Below, one piece after another: positions 35,276-44,873 of a stretch of 64,000 nucleotides of DNA. Below the pieces are notes generated by a model. That model ran no database searches, was not told the DNA's origin, and worked only from the letters and a program-made list of their open reading frames with translations. Source of the stretch: Sclerotiophoma versabilis (lineage: Eukaryota; Ascomycota; Dothideomycetes; Pleosporales; Didymellaceae); contig JAAROD010000049.1 in NCBI GenBank assembly GCA_012274445.1, positions 1-64,000 of the forward strand. The letters are read 5' to 3'. Every line of letters begins with the position of its first letter. Position 1 is the first letter of the stretch. The translations under genes were made by a program, and so were the position numbers.

Positions 35276-37124
35276 ATATACCTTATAGGTAAGCTGTGCA
35301 CCTTTACTAAGACTATACCTAAACCTACTCTATTATAGTTTATAATAACCTACTCTAGTACTATATAGAGTAGAATAACCTCTAATATTACTTAAAGACT
35401 TTTTTTACTTCATTCTTATATATTTATATATTATACCTAGTCTCTCTATATTATCTATAGTATTATTAAAAGAACTTAGCCTCTTTAGCGTGTACTCTCT
35501 TCTTTTACTTCTTACTATTACTACGCGCTCTAAACTTCTTAAGAGTAGTTATCTACTAGCTTTCTTTAACTATAAGAGTCTCTTCTACTTTAATTTACTT
35601 TTTCTTATATAATTTCTAGTATAAAGTAGCCTTATTTACTACTTAAAGCTTAGTAATCTTCTATTATACTAATACTAGCTTATATATAATTATTACTACT
35701 CTCTTTAAGACCTTCTTAAACACCTTTACTATAAAGGTAGGTAAGCTATCTATATACCTCTAAATTCTTATCTTTATAAGTATTAATTATAATCTAAGTT
35801 CTAGAGTATTACTAGAAGTCTGTAACTACTAAGGCGTGTTATTAATAAGGAGTTATAGTAATAGAGTACGCAGCTTTATATTAAGAGTTAATATAACCTA
35901 TTCTAGATTAAATAGAACTAGTCTAGCTTCTTAGAACTCTCTTTAGATATTACTAGAGGTAAATACTATATTATAGGCTGCTATAAAGTATAGTAGGAAC
36001 TTAACCTTTATAATATAGTTAATCTAGTTATAAATAAGGTTTTTAGCTTAGTAGCTATATACCTTCTTTAAAGAAGTAAAACAACTTATATTAAGAGGCT
36101 ATAGGAGGTATAATAAGTAAGAAGGTATATAGGTAGTAATAATCTTATTATTCTTATAGTATTACTAGAATTTAAGTAAGTTATAGCTCTTATAGCTATT
36201 AATAACTAGTAGATAGTAGGCACTAATAGTATACTTCTTTATATATATATTAAAGTACTTTAGCTAGTTTAGACTAAGCTTATTAGTAGTCTAGCTATTA
36301 TTAAAGACTTTAATTTTCTAATTCTATAGTAGGTCCCTCTCTTTATACTAGAAAGAGAGGTAGTAGCACACTTTAAAGATAATAAAAGGTAGAATAGCTT
36401 AACCTTTAGCATTAACGCCCTATATAACTATTATCTACTCTCTATTACCTAGCTAGACTACCTTTAGCTATTCTTATTACTCTAAAGCTATACTAACTAC
36501 CTCTATTAATATAATACCTATTATAAAGCTAGCCTTATTAAAGTTATAGGTATTATTATTCTAAATACTATACTTAGCTTTAATATTAGCTACTAGGCTA
36601 AACTAGCTCTAGATTACTTTAGAATTCTTATAGAGAGCTTTCTTATAGTTATAATTTTAATTAAACTTTATTATAAGCTCTAGTTAGCGCTTAATAAACG
36701 TACTAGGCTAGTTTAGGATAATATAGCCTAGACTATACTTAGCGTGTAAAGAATTAGCTATATTAGCTATAGCTATAACTTAAGGGAGAAATTCTTGCGC
36801 AACTAGCTTTAGTATATACTTAATAATTACCTACTTCTTAGTATTAGTTAGGTTCTATAAGGTAGCTATAGTATTAGTACGTAAAGGTTGTCTAGCGTGT
36901 TAGTTATATAGTATAGTTTTAGGGACCTTATAAATAGCTGTAGTATATTATAGAAGGAGCTTTACGTCTCTTTTAAGAGCTTTAATTACAAGCTGTGCCT
37001 AAGCTTCCTTTAACACGTCTAGTTAGCGTTATTAGCAAGGCATTAGTAGAAGAGTAGTGTTATAGTGTAGTCTTAGTAAAAGTGCGCGGCTTACCTGTGT
37101 GCGTAGCTTACCTGTAAGGTACGT
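35276..37124 (-). mobile_element. Fot1/pogo-type DNA transposon, copy 2
   Basis: The element is 1,849 bp flanked by TA on both sides. The right terminus, read inward, is ACGTACCTTACAGGTAAGC, followed by a second GTAAGC copy and CACTTTTACTAAGACTAYAC. It is the least mutated copy of this terminus in the window, with CpG and several CpA/TpG intact. The interior is the reverse complement of 23,761-25,626. Its transposase is also interrupted by RIP stops. It marks the edge of RIP block 3. Confidence 0.88.
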
Positions 37125-37240
37125 TATAAGATATAGATATAATGTTAGTATATAGAATAGAATAAAAGTAAAGATAGTAGAATTAGAATGCTATAGAACT
37201 ACTTAGAGTAATCACACAAGTATATAAAACTTATAGATGA

Positions 37241-37735
37241 TTTTTAGAATTAAAGATTTTCTTTTATAATTTAACCTGTATATTAATTAAAAAGGCGTAT
37301 ATTTTACACTTAAGATAAAGAAAGGAATAGTGCTTAGAGTTTAAAGTAAAGAAAGATGTAAAAGATGATTATAGAAGACAACTGTACGTGCATACAACAA
37401 AACAAACATTGTTTAGCAAAATTTATAGGCGCTATAAAACAATTCCCTTTACAAACATGATCTACGTTTGGAGTTTCCGCATTATGACTGTTGTAATAAA
37501 GAGAACTCTAGATTTACAAATGGTTGCGTAGTTGCAATTATTTCCACTGTAAGACCGTGTGCAATGAAAGCTCCATACATTTCATCCAGAGAGCAAATTT
37601 CTAGCTGCCTTGGCCAGGTAGAGAACAACAGGAAAACTTGTGAAACAGTAACTTCGTACAGTGTTACCAGAAAAGAACTAAGTACAACAGAGATGAGGTG
37701 GTACAACGTTGAGACAAACCACTGCACTGTAGCTC
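37241..37735. other. Transition from RIP block to normal DNA
   Basis: AT-richness falls across this interval. The two overlapping frames at 37,468-37,767 (plus, starting at ATG or a near-cognate) and 37,482-37,727 (minus) show no domain. It is probably the downstream region of the adjoining minus-strand gene. Confidence 0.5.
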
Positions 37736-38516
37736 TTAAACCCAGGCAAGACCAAGGTTCCTCATAAAGTTGTCGTTCTTGAAGGGGACATTAGCAGCTC
37801 CGAACGAGGCTTGCGTGAGGGCATCTTGCTCGGTAGCGCCCATGGCATTCCAGTCGCTCAGGAAGTAGCTGCGACCAACCGTCTCGGTGAATTGGAAAGC
37901 GTGGTCTAGAGGGAAAGTTGTGTAATACTCCACCTTGACGCTGTTTCCGACGCGAGGCGGGTTTGCAGAAGTCTCGTATTTGCCGTGCGCAGAGGCAGCA
38001 GCGCCCAAAATCTTAGGATTGGCGTTTGCCGGGTTGTCGATCCAGACCACAATATTCTCCCAGTCGTGTCGATGACCACCAGCAACATTGCCAGAAATTG
38101 GTGCATCCTTGGGGAAATAGTATGCATACATGATACCAAAGCGGCCATTGAACCAAGCCCCTCTAGTGTAAATTTGACCCTTGTTCTGGTCTCTGCACGC
38201 GCCTTCCGAACTTCCTGTGTCTTGCAGACCGCCACTAAATCACCCTCAAGTTAGCGAATCGAACAGACAGATATGGGAGATTCTACCTTATGTTGCCATT
38301 ATCATCTGCAGCGGTATAGGGCTGACAGCCATGGGCGATGTGCATCAATGGCGTGAATATCTTCATAGCCCTTCCGATAACGCCTCCTTCAACACGTGTA
38401 GGGATAGGATTGAGACTATCGTGGTTGACAATATTGAAACGACGAGAGAGCTCAACAGGAGAGCCTGAGACAAAAAACACCATTGCCAGGGCAGAGAGAA
38501 TAGTGGTAGGGAGCAT
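37736..38516 (-). CDS. Necrosis-inducing NPP1/NLP family secreted protein (2 exons)
   Basis: Exon 1 is 38,287-38,516 and exon 2 is 37,736-38,234; the 52-nt intron (GTAGAA...ATTTAG, branch GCTAAC) joins them in phase for 242 residues, the usual family length. The first 19 residues form a signal peptide. The defining heptapeptide GHRHDWE is intact at residues 130-136 (38,057-38,077). Two cysteines, 64 and 90, match the conserved pair of type 1 NLPs, and the segment after the heptapeptide keeps VVWIDNP. NLPs are secreted proteins that bind plant sphingolipids and permeabilise eudicot membranes; some members are non-cytotoxic. A TATA box lies 110 bp upstream. The gene appears intact and free of RIP although it sits 600 bp from a RIP block. 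Confidence 0.9.
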
Positions 38517-38622
38517 GTTGATTAGAATAGTGCTCTAAGCTTGATTGAAGGCTAATGAACCAAGGTCAGTGATTTCAAGAGAGTGGAATGTGCTGACGAA
38601 CTTTTCAGAGACATCAGTGTGC

Positions 38623-38630
38623 TATTTATA
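38623..38630 (-). promoter_or_regulatory. TATA box of the NLP gene
   Basis: TATAAATA on the minus strand, about 110 bp upstream of the ATG at 38,516. Match to consensus and position only. Confidence 0.6.
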
Positions 38631-39380
38631 CCGGTTCATCTTTAGAAATATGCTCGTAGGATTTCTTGTGCAAATCGAGTGAGTCTAAGATAATTACGCC
38701 GAACGAGGCTGTTCGGAAGAGAAATTGTAACCACCGAGAAGGTTCCCTTCGAATCTCGTGTTCAACGGCGCTAAAGTCGTTGAAGGGGACTTGGCAATCA
38801 ACAATCGGCTCTAGCGCTCTTTTAACCGTAGTATTAGGAAGGCAGTACGGCCAAGTTGCGCAGTTCAGCCTTGGAAATAGAATCATTCAAGAACCAGGAG
38901 TCAGCGTAGACCAAGTTAGGCCTTAGCGTACTAGATCTTACATTAGGAAAGTCAAGCGAAGTGTTCTGGATGATTTTTAATATATATTCGGTTGTTCATG
39001 TAGTTCACTTTGAAGCGAGAATAACGCCGGTTTCATCGTTCGACTCTGTGATATTATTAGACCGAGTTTGATTGTGCCTGTCAACATGAACGTGACACAC
39101 TAAAAGCGGGAAGTTGCTATTTGCTGCCAATGAATGACTTTATGTCCAGAAACACGATGGTTCGGCTATCAAAAGGAGTGTATTTAACGACCGCAACGCA
39201 GCGAATAGACAGTTCCATTCCATCAAGAATGCACCACCCTCAAGACTCGAGATTTCGGACCAGATATTTCCTGATAGCATAGTAGCAGAAGTCGGACTTT
39301 CACACTGTTCGGCTTTCCAGGCTTTCCATCAGAAGTTTAGACCGCGGAAGTTGTCGGGGCCAAGCTCTCGCGACGGGCAG
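38631..39380. other. Intergenic region between two secreted-protein genes
   Basis: Overlapping 86-codon frames on both strands at 38,626-38,926 show no domain. It contains the upstream region of the NLP gene and the downstream region of the antifungal-type gene. Nothing else is recognised. Confidence 0.5.
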
Positions 39381-39786
39381 CTAGCCACAGGTAACAGCCT
39401 TGCTGACGCTGTCATAGGAACACTTCTTGCCATCATTGGTGCACTACGGAGGAAAAAGCACTGTGTCAGCAATTTGCAGATTGAACATCTCTGGTCTGTT
39501 CATGTTTACCTTCTTGTTGGCGAAAGAAGGGCACTTAACAAAGGTGTCCTTGTTGTTCTGGCCCTTGAACTTACACTCGTTCTTGGCTCTGGTGCATGTC
39601 TGATAGGTATTCATAGTTAGCAATTTTACCGGGAGGTTCCGGTGATATTGCATTCCAATGGTCACTTACTCCGGAGTATGTGATGAGGGCGGCTCTGGCG
39701 TCAATAGCATCAGGCTTGGACTCAATGGGAGTGGCTATCACACCCATTGCGGCAAAAATGAAGAGGGCAGCTGTGGTGATCTGCAT
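39381..39786 (-). CDS. PAF/AFP-type cysteine-rich antifungal protein (3 exons)
   Basis: Exons are 39,670-39,786, 39,510-39,599 and 39,381-39,443, all joined in phase 0; introns of 70 nt (GTAAGT...CTATCAG with GCTAAC) and 66 nt (GTAAAC...CCGTAG) give 89 residues. Residues 1-19 are a signal peptide, about 20-34 a propeptide, and about 35-89 a Lys-rich mature part of 55 residues. Its six cysteines (41, 48, 62, 70, 77, 88) have spacings 7, 14, 8, 7, 11, the same as PAF of Penicillium chrysogenum. The KNECK, KDTF and NKKC elements are also shared with that family. Such proteins are small disulfide-rich beta-barrels that are secreted and inhibit other filamentous fungi. The closed-up frames in raw translation stop inside introns, so automated callers may miss or truncate it. 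A TATA box lies 106 bp upstream. Confidence 0.88.
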
Positions 39787-39891
39787 GATGAAGGACTGGG
39801 ATAATGCTCTGGAAGAGTGATTTGATGAGGTCTTGTGAGGTGGAAGTGCTTTTGATGATGGGAAGGTAATAAAAAAGCATTCTGAGGGGGC

Positions 39892-39899
39892 CTTTTATA
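39892..39899 (-). promoter_or_regulatory. TATA box of the antifungal-type gene
   Basis: TATAAAAG on the minus strand, about 106 bp upstream of the ATG at 39,786, almost the same spacing as in the NLP gene. Confidence 0.6.
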
Positions 39900-42278
39900 G
39901 ACGAAAGCATGCATGTTTGGCAGGCGACTCTGAGGACCGGCAACATGCTCAGGCTAATTGCTTACGAGAATCTACTGACAACCAGTACCAGCCCTGGAGT
40001 TGCTGATGGACGCCTTGATTCCAAGCAACATATTTTTCAGGCACCCAGTACTTATTGACTGGGATTTTCCTACTTCGTATGTAGCGCTTTGAGAACCGCT
40101 GTGTGCTACCACCTCATCAGAAGATGCGTCTGCCGTTCATCTGTGACACACTGTATTGATTCAGCTGCAGTATACATGATATTTTCCAACATCGAGGATA
40201 CACTTCTAGAAAAATACTAACTTTTTCCACGACCAACTCGCTAGGACTACTGGCTTGACCTGGAGACCCGTTGACTGCACTCAGTCTTGATCATGGCTTC
40301 AAGTCTAATATGGTATTCCTTTTCCTGCCTGAAATGCCAGCCTCGGTGGAACCCTGTGGAAGTGAAAATCGAGAGGGTATCCTCTTGGATCGGATGCAAT
40401 TGCATCCAAACAACGGTATCGGTACTCGGAATGTATTGATGCACCTGTTGTTAATCTAGTCTACGGTCTTCTGTTGTAGCTTGTAGACTGATTTAGGCAA
40501 TAAGTGTAGTCCCACACATGCGCGTAAGTCGGGGTCATCGCCTTGAGACCTGCCACGGGTGTTAACCAGTGGAGTCGAACTAGCGTTTCTTTACGGCGTC
40601 CTATTTTCTGACACGAACGGAGTGGCCAGAATCCTTGTGATAGACCTGATCGGGTCTTTCAGTTTCAAAAGACCAATCACGCGAAGTTGCCGTAACCCAG
40701 GTCCGATGGAGAATGTAATGGAATTTTCTGGGTAGATTCGAAGTGAGAGATAACACGAAGGAAGCCAGCTCTCTTTGATCAATGTTTATCTTTCACACAA
40801 ACGGCTAAGCAAATCTTCTCCTCCGTTTTGAGATGCTACATTCTCCTGAAAGCCTTTTAAGCAGTATAGTGGCGTGTCACACAGTACGGTGAGCCTGTGG
40901 TCGACTCCCTGAACGGATCATCGGCCTGAATCTTGGCAGCCAGGAGGGGGCTGAAGTTTCTAGTCAGCACGGCAATCCCGGTTAGCTGCTATAGCTTGTA
41001 TCGCCCAGGTTATGCGAAAGAACGCTAACGATCAGTTCAGGCGAGTTGACTGTCTTGTAATCGCCCTCAGAAGCCTCCCACACTCTTGGCAGTGGCAAAG
41101 GGGCTCCTTCACATAAAGATCTAAACCACTGTCTACAATTGGCTTCGCTTCCAATTATCGCCCTGGTTGCGAGGGTCCTGTCGGCCTTACACGCCGATGT
41201 CTTCATGTTTGCTCATCAGAGGGATGTAAAAAGCTTCTCACAGCCATGACAGTAATTTTCCGGTGATCTTGTTGTCCAAATCCAGCCGCAAAAGAGCGTT
41301 CGCTTAGGTCATGGCAGCTGTGAGCGACAAGGCGAATCATTCGGGTTGCTCACGTTTCCACTTTAGCCGACGCGAGCGTAATGATTTACTCATTTCAGTA
41401 ACAACAGTTATAACGCTAAGATCCGCCTCTATGGTACGGGCCGGTCCCTTTAGCGTAATACAACGTCGCTAAGGTCTAATCATTGGCTCCGTGTGACTCG
41501 CCTCGGCAAGGTCGTTCCGCTGCGCCTCATCTCTGAAACCTCGAGCTCCACCCTTGAGTTCACACACCGCGCATGTTTGCTTACTCAACGCGCCAATGAC
41601 GTTCATGCACATTGGCTGTAACAGATGATTATACAACCTCCATGACATTCTTTTGCAGTCTGAGCGCAGTAGCTAAGGTGTGGGTGCACTGAAGGAGGTG
41701 GCATGACGGGCTTTGTGTGGGAAATGGAAAAGGATGGTAACGAGCTAAGACAATCAAATCCAACGCTCACTAAAGAGAAGACTGTCAGTCGAGCTCAGAT
41801 ACCAATCGTACGATCATGCTCAGCTTCATGCACCGACCTGCCTAATTGGACCTATATCGATCTTCTCTAAGACACGTATGAGGGGAGGAAGTAGGTCAGA
41901 AGATCCAGTCAATCGGCAGGGACCAGGTTAGGCCAGGCACGGCGCACTTCAGGGTCAATCTTAGTACGTGTCAGCACCAATGCGTACATTCTCAGAAGCA
42001 ATAGAGTGGCGCAGATGCACTACCGAGCAAAGCCAGATATTGCGGTCTGACGTCAGCCACAGATTGGGAAGCGTTGTTCTGCGTGGGCGCCCCGGCTGAT
42101 GAGGGTGACTTTCCAGGCCCTACCCTAATATGATAAGCCAGTCACTACCGCCTTGCTTCTTCTTTCAGCTTTACTCAGACACTCGTCTCATACACCCAAA
42201 GATTGTCTCTACCCCGGAATACACCACCTCCGCGACGCTCTCCTCAGTCCCTTGCCGAAAGCCCCTACCGAGCTAACC
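39900..42278. other. Gene-poor gap
   Basis: Normal composition, but open frames are short (60-74 codons), overlap on both strands and show no domain. Just left of the next gene, CTTCTTCTTTCAG at about 42,157-42,169 resembles a 3-prime splice site and may end an intron in the 5-prime leader. I see no other feature. Confidence 0.5.
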
Positions 42279-43271
42279 ATGCTCGATGACGCCACATTAG
42301 ACCAGCAAGACGTGCGTGAATGCGTCGCTCGGGGCGAATTTGAAGAACTTCGAGGGGCTGCCTTGTATAACCGTACTTCCATTGTCAGCGAGCGTTACTG
42401 TAAGCTTGGAGATGGAGTGGACTCTCTCGAAGGCTACATCCACTCACTCTGGCACATCTACTACCAGCTCAGTCGACACACCTCGCACGAGACACCTGAT
42501 CACGATCGTTTAGTTCTTGATGTCCTCCGCATTCAGGGATTGGGGCCACTAACAAGACCCGTGCTTGGAAACTACGGCATTGATATCGCCCGTACGGTCG
42601 ACGGCACGCTTTGGAACGACTTACCTTTTCTAGTCAGCGACATGACCAACTTCTGGATCTCTAAATGCGCGTCTATGTCGGGGGTTCATCGTCTTAATTT
42701 TACTTCTTTCCTGGCCAAGCTGGCATCAACTCGCGTCAGCAAAGACAGGATGTGTCAGATCGCTCTTGTCCTATTCCGCGCTACCTTCGAGGAAGAACGG
42801 GATCTTGGTTCCACAGATAAGCAGGACGAAGAAGATACACATCGCGGCATGTCAAGTCTGGACATGGCGGCCTTGTTGCCAGCAGCATGTGAATGGTTCA
42901 AGGAAGCTGGTCATAATCTCACACAGCTCTCGGACGCTTACTGGAACGACTGCCCGAGCGCCATAGGGCAGGGTGGTCAGCTGTTTATTGACTCTGAGTT
43001 TGGGAAGCGATCGCCAACTGGGTTCACGCCCTGGAGATGGATGTTTTGGCTCGAGCGTCTTCACGAGATCCAGGAACAAGCCCAGGAAGCCAAGCATGTG
43101 GACTTGGAGCAGTGTGCTACCACTGCTATCGACTTCATGGTGAGCAACGCGAAGGACCGAAACTCTGGAATCCTGAGAGTGTATAAGAATGGTGGGGATA
43201 CTTTGCGTCAGGATCGTCACTTGGCATGTCTGAGTGAGGAGAGCTCGTTGGAAAGCGGTAGTTCCAATTGA
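42279..43271 (+). CDS. DUF3632-like hypothetical protein
   Basis: An intronless frame of 330 residues from the first in-frame ATG (CTAACCATGC); the open frame extends upstream to a TTG at 42,153 but has no earlier ATG. Features recalled from the DUF3632 family are an N-terminal LHxIYxQL-like helix (LWHIYYQLSRHTSH), the LRIQGLGPLTRP segment, a central all-helical region, and PWRWMFWLERLHEIQEQA toward the C-terminus. There is no signal peptide or transmembrane segment, so it is probably cytosolic. Members are common and multicopy in Pezizomycotina, and their function is unknown. It lies upstream of, and is not obviously related to, the siderophore-type transporter. Confidence 0.75.
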   Translation: MLDDATLDQQDVRECVARGEFEELRGAALYNRTSIVSERYCKLGDGVDSLEGYIHSLWHIYYQLSRHTSHETPDHDRLVLDVLRIQGLGPLTRPVLGNYGIDIARTVDGTLWNDLPFLVSDMTNFWISKCASMSGVHRLNFTSFLAKLASTRVSKDRMCQIALVLFRATFEEERDLGSTDKQDEEDTHRGMSSLDMAALLPAACEWFKEAGHNLTQLSDAYWNDCPSAIGQGGQLFIDSEFGKRSPTGFTPWRWMFWLERLHEIQEQAQEAKHVDLEQCATTAIDFMVSNAKDRNSGILRVYKNGGDTLRQDRHLACLSEESSLESGSSN

Positions 43272-43591
43272 AGTGTTAAGATTTGCGTTTTCCCTTTGGC
43301 TCTATGTGTTCTCACTGCTCTTCCAGTAGACCATGTATCTGACCACCATGTTGCAAGCTTCCTCAACATTAACATCACACTCTCAAGTATTCGTCGTCAA
43401 TTTGACTAACACAGGTTTTTGGGAAGCTGCATCCACGTCGAGGTATGTCGCGAAGGTATGTGCAGTCGTTGAGATACATCAAATAAGCAAGAAGAACCGT
43501 TCGTTGTATTTACGCAATCCCTATTGTATTTCCTTATTGTCTACTTGCTCGCCTTCCTCAGCGTTGTTGTAGGTATCCCCCGCTCGCTAAA

Positions 43592-43624
43592 CCCTCCCTA
43601 CACCCTCCCTACGCCCTCCCTACG
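43592..43624. repeat. Three 11-bp tandem repeats CCCTCCCTACR
   Basis: Three consecutive units, the last two identical, lie 320 bp downstream of the DUF3632-like gene in probable 3-prime untranslated or intergenic DNA. It is too short to be a minisatellite of note. Confidence 0.85.
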
Positions 43625-43849
43625 CAACTCAAATTTGAATTTCCATGACGACCATTGGCAAAGCGCATGTGATTAGCATATATCAGCTAGTATGGGTCGA
43701 TCTCCTCGCGGTGTGATTCGACTGTCATACAGACCCCAGAAACAAACTTGTTGCGATTGACATAGTCAGCCCACCGGACCATCCCAGACTGTTCATATGT
43801 TGATACTGGGATGATTTGACTTATCATCGAGGGTTTTCATCATCCTGTA

Positions 43850-44185
43850 CTAGTCTGTGAACCGCATTCCGATCAATGCAGCAGTCGCTACCGCTCCTTG
43901 TGCAGTTTCATGATGAAAGGAGATAGCGGCATTGGGTTGTTCAAGGGCACCTACCCTGAAGAAAGAAACATGCTCGAGTGGGAAAATGTATTCCCCAAGT
44001 ATGCAAATCTGGTCGATATCAATGTGGTCGTGGACTACTGAATTTATGCCTTTGTGTTTCGACACCGTCTCTTGCAATTTTGCAAGATTGACGGTGTAAG
44101 ATTCAACTGTATCAGACAGGCAATTCATCACAATACCTACATCCTTAAGATGGACCGTGCAGCCAGCTGCACAATACTTCGCCAT
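43850..44185 (-). CDS. Hypothetical protein, 111 aa
   Basis: An ATG-initiated frame with ordinary amino-acid composition (MAKYCAAGCTVHLKDVG at the start, AISFHHETAQGAVATAALIG near the end). No signal peptide, membrane segment or recognised domain is seen. It is transcribed divergently from the siderophore-type transporter, 690 bp apart. It could be a complete small gene or the last exon or relic of a larger one. I cannot assign a function. Confidence 0.4.
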   Translation of the reverse strand: MAKYCAAGCTVHLKDVGIVMNCLSDTVESYTVNLAKLQETVSKHKGINSVVHDHIDIDQICILGEYIFPLEHVSFFRVGALEQPNAAISFHHETAQGAVATAALIGMRFTD

Positions 44186-44873
44186 GTATAGTTAGCATGC
44201 AATCCGGATATGGAGCATATGGAGTTACTGGCGTATCTAATGTCCAGATTCGCGATGTATTAGATCCACGGTAATGCTATGTCAATTTCTATGTCGACTG
44301 TACAAGCTTGCTTTTCTACACTCAAGCGACGCCAGACTTAACACATGGATCTTCACTTTCACATGACTTAGTACTTCGAGACTTCGATCCTGCTGTCTTG
44401 CTCCGTTCATGCCTCAAAAGTGCTCACTTCTCACAGGCACAAGGGATCATGTTGGTGCGGAATCGACCCACTACCCGTAAGGCGCCCAAAGGTAGCCAAG
44501 GGCACTACACCACATCAGGCAAGCGTGCGATTTGAGCAAGTTTATATGACAAGCCTGTAGACATGTTTGCTGCCGTTCAGGGAGAGCATATTTGCGATGG
44601 TTATGTCGCTTACTGTAGCCTTCTCTTCGTGGTAGTTTGCACCGAGCATAGCGGCTCGGCGCTGTGTCTGTGAGCCTTGCAAGTACAACAGTAACCCACT
44701 GTCTGTCCATGCAGGGGTAGATCAAATGGCTAGGTGCTACCTTTAGAGATGCAGTCTAAGTCGATGCCGTGAACTTTAAAGCGTACTTGAGCCATGCCGG
44801 CCGCCGATTTGTATCAACTTTCAGCTCGTCACGGATACAGATCTTCTCTTTACTGCTTTCGTCAGCAGTCATC

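Larger units (their letters stand above)
22980..37240. repeat. AT-rich RIP block 3
   Basis: Fourteen kilobases of CpA/TpG-depleted, stop-dense sequence. It contains three pogo/Fot1-type DNA transposons, a second Gypsy relic, LTR-like copies and a large inverted repeat, itemised separately. Segments not itemised (for example 26,703-28,290 and 31,270-31,730) hold repeated or unassignable degraded sequence. No gene survives in it. The right edge lies just beyond the Fot1 copy at 35.3-37.1 kb. Confidence 0.9.

Noticed and set aside
40540..40600. Possible tRNA T-arm (GGAGTCGAAC) on the minus strand
   Set aside because: The flanking stem bases do not pair and no A box or acceptor stem is present.
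42153..42278. N-terminal extension of the DUF3632-like protein
   Set aside because: The frame begins at TTG, not ATG. The first in-frame ATG is 42,279, and the pyrimidine-rich tract ending in CAG looks like a leader splice site.
43592..43624. Short tandem CCCTCCCTAC units as an interstitial telomere
   Set aside because: The unit is not CCCTAA and has only three copies; it is a plain short tandem repeat.
44769..44873. N-terminal extension of the siderophore transporter
   Set aside because: The frame begins at GTG and has no ATG before 44,874; related transporters start near the later Met residues.
44186..44873. Iron-responsive GATA-factor site upstream of the siderophore transporter
   Set aside because: I searched by eye for ATCWGATAA and TTATCWGAT and found none.
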